A stretch of 64,000 nucleotides of DNA from Vallitalea guaymasensis (lineage in GTDB: Bacteria; Bacillota; Clostridia; Lachnospirales; Vallitaleaceae), in NCBI RefSeq assembly GCF_018141425.1, contig NZ_CP058561.1:682001-746000 (forward strand), given 5' to 3'. The notes beneath the pieces are model-generated. The model worked only from the letters and a program-made list of their open reading frames with translations, did not search any database and was not told where the DNA came from. The first letter of the stretch is position 1. Every line of letters starts with the position of its first letter. The translations under genes and the position numbers were made by a program. Of the stretch, positions 46,181 to 55,435 are shown one piece after another.

Positions 46181-46206
46181 TAAAAAGGACACTCCTAAGA
46201 GCGCCC
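46181..46206 (-). terminator. Riboswitch-controlled intrinsic terminator
   Basis: On the minus strand GGGCGCTC and GAGTGTCC pair (8 bp, two G-T pairs) around loop TTAG, followed at once by TTTTT. It lies between the aptamer and the first gene, where an expression platform belongs. Confidence 0.7.
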
Positions 46207-46280
46207 TGACATACTTGGTTTAGAACATAAAGATTCCACCTATTTATGCCTTCCAACCTCAGGGATTTGCATTACATTTT

Positions 46281-46503
46281 AACAAACAGAGTGAGAATAT
46301 CCCGACTTAGCCATTTGCCACTTACAGTGTGGTTTTCCTACTAAGACACCTTCCCGATTATTCCACAACTAAAATGGAATTCTCAGTGGTATATTGTCCT
46401 TTCGTTGACATTACGGTTGCTGAGACAGTGTCGGATTTTCACCGAAGAATATTTAATATTCACTCACAACTAATTATTGTGACCTTCCTCTCAAACTGCC
46501 TTT
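46281..46503 (-). promoter_or_regulatory. Cobalamin (B12) riboswitch aptamer
   Basis: Read on the minus strand, the leader shows the conserved core in order: GGTGAAAATCC (ending near 46432), CTGTCTC, then CAGCAACCGTAA (46411-46422), and the closing AGTCGGGATATTC (46295-46307). A P1 stem forms between CAG..GAGA near 46490-46500 and TCTC..CTG near 46283-46294. These match the known cobalamin riboswitch consensus (GGTGAAAATCC, GCAACTGTAA, AGTCAGGATACCTGCC-like) with small departures. It lies about 150 nt upstream of the first of six genes. Bound cobalamin would be expected to favour the terminator and shut the operon off. Confidence 0.85.
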
Positions 46504-46602
46504 ATTAAATTTTTTTGTAAATACCTACAGTAGTACACTTGATACATATACTATTAGGTCCAAGAAAAAGCAAAATAATATTTTCTCTTTCTCGACAGCT
46601 AC

Positions 46603-46631
46603 ATTGTAACATTTTGTTTGATTAATGTAAA
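46603..46631 (-). promoter_or_regulatory. Promoter of the B12 operon
   Basis: On the minus strand TTTACA (46626-46631), a 17-nt spacer and TACAAT (46603-46608). A start near 46596 gives a leader of about 460 nt containing the whole riboswitch. Confidence 0.6.
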
Positions 46632-46734
46632 TAGTTATTATAATATATTTTAACTATTAAAAAATAACAGATAAATATTAATTTATATACTATTCTAGTA
46701 TATTTTTATAAACCATATTATGTTTATAACTTAA

Positions 46735-46774
46735 AATAAGGTCATTGAAAACTTAGATTTCCAATGACCTTATT
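46735..46774. terminator. Terminator of the second Nik/Cnt-type operon
   Basis: A 13-bp stem (46735-46747 with 46762-46774; AAGGTCATTG/CAATGACCTT) is flanked by T/A runs on both sides. It lies 56 nt past the binding-protein stop and upstream of the B12-operon promoter. Confidence 0.8.
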
Positions 46775-46829
46775 TTATATTACATTGTACGAATTATATA
46801 CATTCATATTTTCTACTTATCACCTAACA

Positions 46830-48494
46830 TTACTTTATTAACATCATATCCAATTGACCAGGTATACTAGGAAATTCTACAGTTGATATAACGTCTTTAT
46901 TATATAATGCTATTTGCTTTTGATATGATATTGGTATGTACATTGCACTTTCATGTAATTGTTTTAAAATACTATCATAACAATTCTTAATTTCTTTTTC
47001 ATCATTTATAGAGAATAGCTTTAATATTTTTTCATCTAAATCCTTTTTATTATCTAACCCTTGCTGTGCAGGATTGTCTAGACTATAACTCATCATACCA
47101 CCGATATATGTATGTGGATCATATGGAGCTGCATAAGTTGCATTGAAAGAAAGATCAAAATCACCTTCAAATCCTCTTGAACCCCAAACCATTAACTCAA
47201 CACCATCTAATTTTACATCAATACCTATCTCTTTCATTTGAGAAGCAAAAACTTGAGCAATACTTTCTTCTGCACCTCTACCTGTTACATACATAAGATT
47301 TAATGAAAGCTTATTACCATCTTTCTCTCTGATTGTTTTACCTTCTGGTAATGTCCATCCTGCTTCATCTAAGATCTTACAAGCTTCTTCTTTATTATAT
47401 TCGTAAGGTTCCACTTCTACATCACAGTAAGTTAATGATGGATTTAATATTGTATCCGCTTTGTTTTCTATATCTAATAGAACTGTTCCTATAATAACTT
47501 TTTTATTAACTCCACATAATATGGCTTTTCTTACATCCATATCTTTTAATACTTCATTAGCTGTATTCATTAAGATACTTCTAGTTTCTGATTCACTTTC
47601 TGAGCAAGCTGTTCCAATCTTTTTGTTATCAGTAAACTGTGCATAAGCTTCATATGATAATTGTTTTGCACCATATATAAGGTCAACATCACCACTTTGT
47701 AATGCCATAACTCTTGAATCATGATCAGGTATTACTTTTACTATAACTTTTTTATAGGCTGGTTTATCTCCCCAATAATTTTCATTTACAGTAAACACAT
47801 ATTGCTGATCTTTTATAGCCTCTGTTAATACATAAGGTCCTGTACCAACACTACTTTTTAGGATACCAGCTGTATTACCATCATCTGGCATGGAATTAGG
47901 ACTAATCATTCTTATAGGAAACTGAGAACACATATCAAGAGTTGCAGCGTAATATGGCTCTTTGTATACGAATTTTATTGTGTAATCGTCTACCACTTCA
48001 ACTTTATCTAATTTTCCAATAGCTCCCATCCATGAGAATCTATCCGCATTTAGTAGTATTCCATCCATGTTTTGTTTTACTGCTTCAGCATTCAATGGAA
48101 GCCCATCTGAAAATTTCACATCTTCCCTTAGTTTGAAAGTATATTCTTTTCCATCAGGAGTAGCTTCATAGCTTTCTGCTAAATTAGGTACTGCTTTTTT
48201 ACCATCATATTTTAATAATGATTCATATACAAGCCCTAAAATTTCATGACTGTATCCATCTTCTGATGTAAGTGGACCAAAATTATCTAGATCGCTTGCC
48301 CAAGCAATAACTAATTCATCTTTTTGTGCATCATCAGTAGCTTTTCCTTTATTGTCTGCATTATCTTTTTTAGCTGTGTCATTAGCAGCATTATCATTTG
48401 ATACAGATTTTTCATTATCATCAGATTTTGAACAACCTGCTAATGATAATGTAAATAACATTGTTATTAGTAAAATACTTATAATTTTCTTCAT
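46830..48494 (-). CDS. Extracellular solute-binding lipoprotein, NikA/CntA/OppA type (SBP_bac_5)
   Basis: A 554-residue lipoprotein. The signal peptide ends in lipobox SLAGC (cysteine near 21). A low-complexity Asp/Lys/Asn linker (about 24-55) is followed by the family-5 binding fold with NLAESYEATPDGKEYTFKLR and EDVKFSDGLPLNAEAVKQNM. It closes the operon starting at 55316 (two ABC half-transporters, two permeases, two ATPases, receptor). It is a clear paralogue of the receptor at 8925, so the cell has two importers of this kind within 40 kb. A metal chelate is the favoured ligand type; specificity is unknown. Confidence 0.9.
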   Translation of the reverse strand: MKKIISILLITMLFTLSLAGCSKSDDNEKSVSNDNAANDTAKKDNADNKGKATDDAQKDELVIAWASDLDNFGPLTSEDGYSHEILGLVYESLLKYDGKKAVPNLAESYEATPDGKEYTFKLREDVKFSDGLPLNAEAVKQNMDGILLNADRFSWMGAIGKLDKVEVVDDYTIKFVYKEPYYAATLDMCSQFPIRMISPNSMPDDGNTAGILKSSVGTGPYVLTEAIKDQQYVFTVNENYWGDKPAYKKVIVKVIPDHDSRVMALQSGDVDLIYGAKQLSYEAYAQFTDNKKIGTACSESESETRSILMNTANEVLKDMDVRKAILCGVNKKVIIGTVLLDIENKADTILNPSLTYCDVEVEPYEYNKEEACKILDEAGWTLPEGKTIREKDGNKLSLNLMYVTGRGAEESIAQVFASQMKEIGIDVKLDGVELMVWGSRGFEGDFDLSFNATYAAPYDPHTYIGGMMSYSLDNPAQQGLDNKKDLDEKILKLFSINDEKEIKNCYDSILKQLHESAMYIPISYQKQIALYNKDVISTVEFPSIPGQLDMMLIK

Positions 48495-48549
48495 CTTGTT
48501 ACTTCCTTTCTTTGTCCTTTACATATTTAAATAAATTGAACTTAAACAT

Positions 48550-49323
48550 CTATACACTCTTTTTAATAAGTTCAATATATTTTAGTTTTGGTACTGCCTC
48601 TATTAGTTCATGAGCGTAACTTGTTTTTAGATTGGAAATATCATTGGAATGTATTACATCTTCAACAACTATCCCTTCCTTAAGAATAATAATATGAGAT
48701 GTTAAACTCATAGCGACACTAATATCATGTGTTATGACAATAAATGTAATGTTATAATCCTCTTGAAGTCTTTTTATCAAATCGATTATATTATTTTTTA
48801 TTTCCGGATCAAGACCAGAAGTTAATTCATCAAGGATTACTATTTTAGGATTACATATGATTGCTCTTGCTAAGTTGATTCTTTTTTGCTGACCAGTACT
48901 AAATGCATGGGGAAATTTTTCTCCATCTTCTTTATTAAGATCAACAAGTTCTAATATTTCTTTTACTTTATTGTATCTTTCTTGTTTACTCAGCTTTGTA
49001 AAGTTACAAAGAGGTTCGGCTATAATATCTTTTACCTTCATTCTAGGGTCAAGACTATTCTTGGCATCCTGAAAAACAGGTTGTATATCCTTCCTGTAAT
49101 TCTTCCAGTCATTACTATTGAATTCATTCAATGACCTTCCTTGGTAAGATATCTCAGCTGTATTTTCTTTGTAAAAACCTAATAGAATATTAGCTATGGT
49201 AGACTTTCCACTACCACTTTCTCCTACTATCGCTGTACTTTGTTTATATTTAATTTGAAAACTAACATTATCAAGTACTGTGTTGTTTCCATACTTCCTG
49301 CTAAGATTCTTTATTTTAATCAT
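48550..49323 (-). CDS. ABC importer ATPase, NikE/CntF type, with variant signature
   Basis: A 257-residue ATPase. Walker A is GESGSGKST and Walker B is IVILDELTSGLD, but the ABC signature reads FSTGQQKR instead of LSGGQQKR. Its paralogue at 10609 keeps the normal motif, so the change is specific to this operon. Because its partner ATPase has a normal LSGGM signature, the heterodimer could have one full-strength and one weakened site. It overlaps the partner gene by 4 nt. It lacks the OppF C-terminal extension. Confidence 0.9.
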   Translation of the reverse strand: MIKIKNLSRKYGNNTVLDNVSFQIKYKQSTAIVGESGSGKSTIANILLGFYKENTAEISYQGRSLNEFNSNDWKNYRKDIQPVFQDAKNSLDPRMKVKDIIAEPLCNFTKLSKQERYNKVKEILELVDLNKEDGEKFPHAFSTGQQKRINLARAIICNPKIVILDELTSGLDPEIKNNIIDLIKRLQEDYNITFIVITHDISVAMSLTSHIIILKEGIVVEDVIHSNDISNLKTSYAHELIEAVPKLKYIELIKKSV

Positions 49324-50078
49324 ATACTTAATTCCTTTAGCATTTTAATAGTTAATTCTTTTTCTGGATTAGTTAAAATTTTCTCTGTGCTTCCATACTC
49401 AATAAGCGTACCCTCTGATATTACCGCTATATGATTAGCTATTTGACTGATAATTCCAAAGTCATGGGATATGAAAATAATAGTTACTCCATATTCTTTA
49501 TTGATTCTTATGAATTCTGACAGAATCTTTTTTTGGGTTATGGTGTCAAGAGCTGTTGTTGGTTCATCTGCCACTATCATTTTACTTCCAACAGCCATTG
49601 CCAGAGCTAACATAACCCTCTGTAACATACCACCACTCAATTCATAACAATAGCTTTTATATACTCTTTTCGCATCTTTTAAATTAAGTTTATAAAACCA
49701 ATCAATTGCAATCTTGTCAGCTTCTTTTTTACTTACCTTCAAATGCTCCCTGAGAGTTTCTCTGCAATGTGAACCTATAGTAATAACAGGATTAAAAGCA
49801 GTCATAGGATTCTGCATGACATAAGATATCTCTTTCCCTAAAAAAGCTTTCATCTCACTTGGAGAATAATATTCCCCATTCCATCTAACTCTGCCATCAA
49901 CTGTTAATTGTTCTGAGGTCAGTAATCCTGTAGCTCCTTTGAATGTCAAGGTTTTTCCACTACCTGATTGACCTGTTATTGCAAGAATCTCTCCTTTTTC
50001 TACAGATAGATTAACGGAATCAACCAAAGATCTATCTGCATTTTTCACTATTAAATCTTCAATTACAAACTGATTCAT
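49320..50078 (-). CDS. ABC importer ATPase, NikD/CntD type
   Basis: A 252-residue ATPase with Walker A GQSGSGKTL, signature LSGGMLQR and Walker B MIVADEPTTALD. It is short, as in nickel/metallophore importers. It overlaps the upstream permease by 20 nt and the downstream ATPase by 4 nt, so the operon is tightly coupled. Confidence 0.9.
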   Translation of the reverse strand: MNQFVIEDLIVKNADRSLVDSVNLSVEKGEILAITGQSGSGKTLTFKGATGLLTSEQLTVDGRVRWNGEYYSPSEMKAFLGKEISYVMQNPMTAFNPVITIGSHCRETLREHLKVSKKEADKIAIDWFYKLNLKDAKRVYKSYCYELSGGMLQRVMLALAMAVGSKMIVADEPTTALDTITQKKILSEFIRINKEYGVTIIFISHDFGIISQIANHIAVISEGTLIEYGSTEKILTNPEKELTIKMLKELSI

Positions 50079-50901
50079 TTACTCCTCCTTTTCTGTGGTC
50101 AAAGATATCTCTCAATCCATCACCTAATAAATTAAAAGCCATGGCTGTAAAAAATATAAACAGTCCAGGATAAAGCATCAACTCTGGGTGGGTAAATATA
50201 CATTTTCTATTTTCATTGAGCATAGCTCCCCATTCAGGAATCTCTGGACTTACTCCAAGACCTAAGAATGAAAATGCAGAAAGCTCTAATATTACACGTC
50301 CCATCCCAACACTTACATATACAATAAAAGCAGGTAAGATATTAGGTATTATATGCCGTAAGATTATCTTGTAACTCTTGGTACCAGAGGCTATAGCAGC
50401 TTTTACATAACCTTTGTTTTTCTCTTCTAGCACATAACCTCTGACGAATTTTGCATACCATGCCCATTGAGATATAATCATAGAAATCATAAGATTACCA
50501 ATCCCTTTTCCTAATATACCAATGAGGACGAGAACAAAAATCATTTGTGGAAAAGCCATGATCACATCACAGACAGCAACAAAAGCCCGATCATATTTCC
50601 CACCGTAATAAGTAGGAATCGTTCCTACTAATAGACTGATAACAGAAATTGCTCCTATTATGACAAAAGATACCAAGAGTGAGTATTTAGTTCCTACTGC
50701 TATCCTTGTCAGTACACATCTTCCAAAGCTATCTGTACCAAGGGGAAATCTTGTTGATAATCCTATGTACTTATCTGCTGATGATACTGCATATGGGTCA
50801 TTTGGTGAAACAATAGGGTAAATGACACCGAAAACGATTATTACTAAAATGATTATCAGACCAACTTTACACTTTTTGTTTTTTATAAATTTCTTTATCA
50901 T
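50059..50901 (-). CDS. ABC importer permease, NikC/CntC type
   Basis: A 280-residue permease with an N-terminal helix, FPLGTDSFGRCVLTRIAVGT (about 51-70) before the transport domain, and EAA-like loop AIASGTKSYKIILRHIIPN (about 169-187). The last ~10 residues are encoded in the overlap with the ATPase gene. It pairs with the permease at 50898. Confidence 0.92.
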   Translation of the reverse strand: MIKKFIKNKKCKVGLIIILVIIVFGVIYPIVSPNDPYAVSSADKYIGLSTRFPLGTDSFGRCVLTRIAVGTKYSLLVSFVIIGAISVISLLVGTIPTYYGGKYDRAFVAVCDVIMAFPQMIFVLVLIGILGKGIGNLMISMIISQWAWYAKFVRGYVLEEKNKGYVKAAIASGTKSYKIILRHIIPNILPAFIVYVSVGMGRVILELSAFSFLGLGVSPEIPEWGAMLNENRKCIFTHPELMLYPGLFIFFTAMAFNLLGDGLRDIFDHRKGGVNESVCN

Positions 50902-51860
50902 AATAAACTATTTTCACCTACTCTTTTGTCTAATTTCATCGCTACTACATCTGATATTAAGTTAACAAATACAAAACAAAAAGCAATTATGACAACATAT
51001 GCATTAATGGCTGGATTATCTCTTGTAAATATAGCATCTATACCATATCTGCCTAATCCTTTTATTGAAAATACTGTCTCTATGACTGCTGTACCTGCTA
51101 AGATATTACCAATATTCTGCCCTAGAAGAGAGATCAAGGATACACTTGAACTTTTTAATATATGCTTTAACATAATCTTGGAGGTAGATATTCCTCTTGC
51201 TCTTGCATATACAACAAAATCTTCTTCTACTCTTTCTAATATATTGGTTCTGACCATTCTGGTATACGTTGCTATAAACGGTATAGCCAAAGTAAAACTA
51301 GGTAGAATATATGAGCTGAAAGAATCGTTGAATATAAATGGTAATATCTCTAACTTGATAGAGAAAAGGTATATCAGCATAAATCCAATCCAATAGGAAG
51401 GGATTGACATACCCATTAATGTAATTACTCTCACGACCTGATCCACTATCTTATCTTTTTTAAGTGCAGACAATATTCCCAGTAATACAGATAAAAACAA
51501 CATAATCAACACTGCACCTAATACTAATTTAAAAGTCCTTGGACAGCATATTGTTATTTCATCTATAACAGGTTTACCTGATACGAATGATTCTCCAAAA
51601 TTAAGTGTAAGAGCATTTTTCAACCATAACAGGTACCTTACCCCTAGTGATTTATCAAGACCTAATTTCATCTGTATCTTTTGAACCGTTTCTTCTGTAG
51701 GAGGCATCATATGTTTGTGGATATATGCATCCGTAGCATCTATTGGTGATAAATTAAGTAAGGTAAAACATAACATAGTAATAGCTAGGAGTACTAATAT
51801 TAATAAAACAATTCTTTTTATCAGGAATTTGGTAATCTTTAGTTGCTTCGTATTGTCCAT
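50898..51860 (-). CDS. ABC importer permease, NikB/CntB type
   Basis: A 320-residue permease. A first helix is followed by the extracytoplasmic loop with LGVRYLLWLKNALTLNFGES, and the EAA-like loop is ARARGISTSKIMLKHILKSS (about 224-243). It overlaps the upstream ABC half-transporter gene by 22 nt, so the importer is physically and translationally tied to the half-transporter pair. That link supports one pathway: for example, uptake of a chelate by one system and handling of the free ligand by the other. Confidence 0.92.
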   Translation of the reverse strand: MDNTKQLKITKFLIKRIVLLILVLLAITMLCFTLLNLSPIDATDAYIHKHMMPPTEETVQKIQMKLGLDKSLGVRYLLWLKNALTLNFGESFVSGKPVIDEITICCPRTFKLVLGAVLIMLFLSVLLGILSALKKDKIVDQVVRVITLMGMSIPSYWIGFMLIYLFSIKLEILPFIFNDSFSSYILPSFTLAIPFIATYTRMVRTNILERVEEDFVVYARARGISTSKIMLKHILKSSSVSLISLLGQNIGNILAGTAVIETVFSIKGLGRYGIDAIFTRDNPAINAYVVIIAFCFVFVNLISDVVAMKLDKRVGENSLL

Positions 51861-53578
51861 TTATTTACTCCTAACTGACGTTCCCATAAGGAACGATATA
51901 TACCGTCTTTTTTAGTTAGTTCTTCATGAGTACCTTTTTCTCTCAATTGTCCTTGGTCTAATACTAATATCTGGTCTGCATCAGTTATAGATGAGAATTT
52001 ATGAGCAATAGTGAATACTGTCTTTCCTTTTATCAACTCAGATATTGCTTTTTGTATCTCCACTTCATTGATAGGGTCTACACCGCTTGTAGCTTCATCT
52101 AAGATAATGATAGGTGAATCTTTTATAATAGCTCTTGCTATTGCAATTCTCTGACGTTCTCCTCCTGACAAGGTAGAACCGCCTTCTCCTACCATCGTGT
52201 CGTAACCATTAGGTAGTTTATTAATAAATTCATGACAACATGCTAATTCTGCAGCTCTTATAACATCTTCTTTTTTAGCATTTTCATTTCCATATATTAT
52301 ATTGTTGTAAACTGTATCATTGAAAAGATAATTATCTTGGAATACCACAGAAATATATTTCATCAGTGTTTCTATTTTATAATCATATATATTTCTTCCT
52401 CCTATTTTGATATTACCTTTATCTATGTCCCAGAATCTCATCATGAGTTGTATTAGTGTGGTCTTACCACTACCTGATGCACCCACAATAGCTGTCGTAG
52501 TATTCTCTCCCGCTTTAAAAGAAAGATTTCTAATTATTGGCTCTTTGGTATAACCAAAAGTTACATCTTGATATTCTACGCTGAAGTTATCTGCCCTAAC
52601 ATCTTCCTTTGGTTCTTTGAGAGGACTGAATTTCATTAAATATTCCAATCTATCTAGACTCACCTCCATAGCTTTTAATGTTCCTGAATAAGAAGATAGA
52701 ATTTCAAAAGGTTGATATATATGTACTCCAATAACTGCAAACATAAGAAATACACTAAAATCAATTTTGTTATTCATCAATAAATAAGTTCCAAGTGATA
52801 GAACGACACCAAAGCCAAGGTACATGAATAATGCATATCCTTGTAGTAATGGAATCACTTTAGCATCTGCCTTAATAGTCTTATTAGCAAATTCTTTAAA
52901 TACACCTTTCATCCGTTCCGAATGATTTCTACCATTATTATAAGCTTTTACTGTTGCAACTCCCTGTGTATACTCCACAGTATTGTTTATCAAATAACTT
53001 TCTGCTTCTATTTTTGTATTAGCTGATTTTATATACATCTTATGGCTTACTTTGTTAATCACAAATGAAATTGGAAATCCTATGAAGAAAGCTATTGTCA
53101 TAGGAATGTTCAATATCCCTAGAAAAACGATTGTGATGACAAGTATTGTTATACTGCTTATAACTTTAGAAACCAGCTGCATAGCATATAACTCTATTTG
53201 TGTAAGTTCATTTGTGACAATTGCATTAATTTCTCCTAAGCTTTTACCAACAAAATCTCCCATTGGAATTTTTTTGAGAAATACCGCTATATCTTTTCTT
53301 TTTTGAGCAATAACTTCATATCCAACACTACTGATTGCAGCTGTTTCTCTGTAATGAAGTATAAACTGTATTAATATGCTTATTGCGAAGGTCACTGTGT
53401 ATATCAATATATTAGAAACTGTCAACTCATCATTAATCATGTCTCTTATAAAAAACAACATGAAAAGCAGTGGTGCACAAGAGAATATACTTTCTAGAAT
53501 TCCTAACAATATTCCCTTTTTTACTTTTGATTTATACTCACCTGATAAATGCAAGATTCTTTTTATAGAATGAAACAT
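51839..53578 (-). CDS. ABC half-transporter, fused permease-ATPase
   Basis: A 579-residue protein with a six-helix membrane domain (about 1-310) and an ATPase domain with Walker A GASGSGKTT, signature LSGGERQR, Walker B IIILDEATSGVD and IAHK (the H-loop histidine is retained). It starts 1 nt after the partner gene stop. Together with 53580-55316 it forms a heterodimer of the same type as the pair at 935-4426. Confidence 0.88.
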   Translation of the reverse strand: MFHSIKRILHLSGEYKSKVKKGILLGILESIFSCAPLLFMLFFIRDMINDELTVSNILIYTVTFAISILIQFILHYRETAAISSVGYEVIAQKRKDIAVFLKKIPMGDFVGKSLGEINAIVTNELTQIELYAMQLVSKVISSITILVITIVFLGILNIPMTIAFFIGFPISFVINKVSHKMYIKSANTKIEAESYLINNTVEYTQGVATVKAYNNGRNHSERMKGVFKEFANKTIKADAKVIPLLQGYALFMYLGFGVVLSLGTYLLMNNKIDFSVFLMFAVIGVHIYQPFEILSSYSGTLKAMEVSLDRLEYLMKFSPLKEPKEDVRADNFSVEYQDVTFGYTKEPIIRNLSFKAGENTTTAIVGASGSGKTTLIQLMMRFWDIDKGNIKIGGRNIYDYKIETLMKYISVVFQDNYLFNDTVYNNIIYGNENAKKEDVIRAAELACCHEFINKLPNGYDTMVGEGGSTLSGGERQRIAIARAIIKDSPIIILDEATSGVDPINEVEIQKAISELIKGKTVFTIAHKFSSITDADQILVLDQGQLREKGTHEELTKKDGIYRSLWERQLGVNKWTIRSN

Positions 53579-53579
53579 A

Positions 53580-55316
53580 TTAACTTACCTCCTTTGAACG
53601 GATTTTGAAACTAAGGGATTCTTGATATTTTGTATACATATTTTCGTATAATCCATTCTCAAGTAATAATTTTGAATGAGTTCCCTGCTCTTTTATATGT
53701 CCGTTTGAAAGTACTATTATCTTATCTGCGTTTTCTATAGTTGATAATCTATGGGCTATAACAAGTACTGTTTTGTTTTTTGCAAGATTAGATATAGCCT
53801 TCTGAATCTCCATTTGGTTCTCTGCATCAGATGAAGCAGTAGCTTCGTCTAAAATAATTATAGGTGCATCTTTTAATATGGCTCTTGCTATAGCTATTCT
53901 TTGTTTTTCGCCACCAGATAGTTTTACATCCGTTCCTCCTATAATTGTATCTAAGCCTTTTTCCTCTATCAGCTCAGTACATGATGCCAGTTTTGCCACT
54001 CGCATAATTTCTTTATCCGAAGCATCTGGTCTACCCATTTTAATGTTATTTCTAAGGGTATCATGAAAGATTATTGTATCTTGGAAAACAAAACTTATAT
54101 TATCCATTAGCTGTTGAAAAGGTATATTCTTAATATTTATACCTCCTATTAGTATTTCACCGCTATTTACATCAAAAAAGCGGGCAGCAAGTTTGGCAAT
54201 AGTACTTTTTCCGCAACCAGATTCACCAACAAGTGCCGTTAGTTTACCTTCATTAGCTACGAAAGATATATCTTTTATGACTTGTTTTTCATCTGTATAA
54301 GAATAGGATACATTTCTAAACTCTATGGATTTATTCTTTAGTTTTACATTAGCTTTGCTATCATTGAATTCCTCTTGTGATAAAAACTCTTTAATCTGTG
54401 AATAAGCCTGACTGATCATTGGCATAGTATCAGTGAATTCACCTAATTTTACCAGTGGTACCGAAAATGAAAATGACATCAGAAAGAAAAAGATAACTTT
54501 ACTTAAATCAGCTTCCCCATATAAATATAATAATCCTCCAACAGGTAAAAGAATCAATAAGTTAGCTTTTATCAAAATGGCAAATCCAGACATATACTTC
54601 CAACAGGATCTATACCAATCCAATACATGGAATTTGAAACTATCTACCGAAGAATCTATTTTATTAATTGCAGCATCTGTTTTATTAAAAGATTTTATTA
54701 CCATCATTCCTTGAATATACTCTATAAGAGAAAAATTCATATTCATTAAGGATGTAGAGTAATTTTCCATCTTTTCTTCACTTCCCTGCATCATTCCAGA
54801 TAAAATCTTGTAGGCAATAGGTATTAAGATCACAGTTGCTAAAGCCATCCTCCAATCTAATATGAATAGTAGAATCGCAACTACTATTGGTACTCCCAGA
54901 CTGGATGATACTTCTGGAATGTGATGGGCAAGAAATTTTTCTAGACTTTCTATATCTTCTACAATTAATTTTTTGTAATACCCGCTGTTGTTTTGCATAA
55001 CCACCCCAAGAGACAGTTTTTCTAATTTGCCAAGTACATCTAGACGTAGATTATAAAGCAAATCTGCTGTTGCTTTGTGAGAAGTGTAAGAAGATATACT
55101 GAAACATACAAATCTCATTATAATACCTAATACAGCTATGAAAATGTAAGTTCCTACTTGATAATTTGATGCTAGAAATTCTGTAATAATCTTATAAGTA
55201 CAATAATAAGGTACTATAGAAAAGATTACTGATAGAAATCCACAAATTACTGATAAGTAATACTTTCTTTTTTCCCCACTGCAAATGTTAATAAGTTCTT
55301 TAATGCTATTAATCAT
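53580..55316 (-). CDS. ABC half-transporter, fused permease-ATPase; first gene of operon
   Basis: A 578-residue protein with a membrane domain (about 1-310) and an ATPase domain with Walker A GESGCGKST, signature LSGGEKQR, Walker B IIILDEATASSD and IAHR. Its ribosome site GAAAGGAGG is 35 nt upstream of the ATG, separated by a 9-bp hairpin that would bring the two to within about 8 nt. It begins a seven-gene operon (two half-transporters, importer permeases, ATPases, receptor) under a Fur-boxed AraC gene just upstream. YbtPQ/IrtAB-like metallophore transport is a reasonable inference. Confidence 0.88.
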   Translation of the reverse strand: MINSIKELINICSGEKRKYYLSVICGFLSVIFSIVPYYCTYKIITEFLASNYQVGTYIFIAVLGIIMRFVCFSISSYTSHKATADLLYNLRLDVLGKLEKLSLGVVMQNNSGYYKKLIVEDIESLEKFLAHHIPEVSSSLGVPIVVAILLFILDWRMALATVILIPIAYKILSGMMQGSEEKMENYSTSLMNMNFSLIEYIQGMMVIKSFNKTDAAINKIDSSVDSFKFHVLDWYRSCWKYMSGFAILIKANLLILLPVGGLLYLYGEADLSKVIFFFLMSFSFSVPLVKLGEFTDTMPMISQAYSQIKEFLSQEEFNDSKANVKLKNKSIEFRNVSYSYTDEKQVIKDISFVANEGKLTALVGESGCGKSTIAKLAARFFDVNSGEILIGGINIKNIPFQQLMDNISFVFQDTIIFHDTLRNNIKMGRPDASDKEIMRVAKLASCTELIEEKGLDTIIGGTDVKLSGGEKQRIAIARAILKDAPIIILDEATASSDAENQMEIQKAISNLAKNKTVLVIAHRLSTIENADKIIVLSNGHIKEQGTHSKLLLENGLYENMYTKYQESLSFKIRSKEVS

Positions 55317-55323
55317 ATTGGTA

Positions 55324-55360
55324 TAATAGTTAACAGAATATAACTATTAATCCTCCTTTC
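55324..55360 (-). promoter_or_regulatory. Ribosome site separated from its start codon by a hairpin
   Basis: On the minus strand GAAAGGAGGA (55351-55360) is followed by a perfect 9-bp hairpin, TAATAGTTA (55341-55349) with TAACTATTA (55324-55332), and then the ATG at 55316. Folding reduces the effective spacing to roughly 8 nt. No in-frame start lies between. Confidence 0.55.
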
Positions 55361-55435
55361 AATAATGACTACTTGTGGTGTTATTCCTTGGGATTCTTGT
55401 ATTTCCATTAATGTTTAAGCTTACGGTCGTGAATA

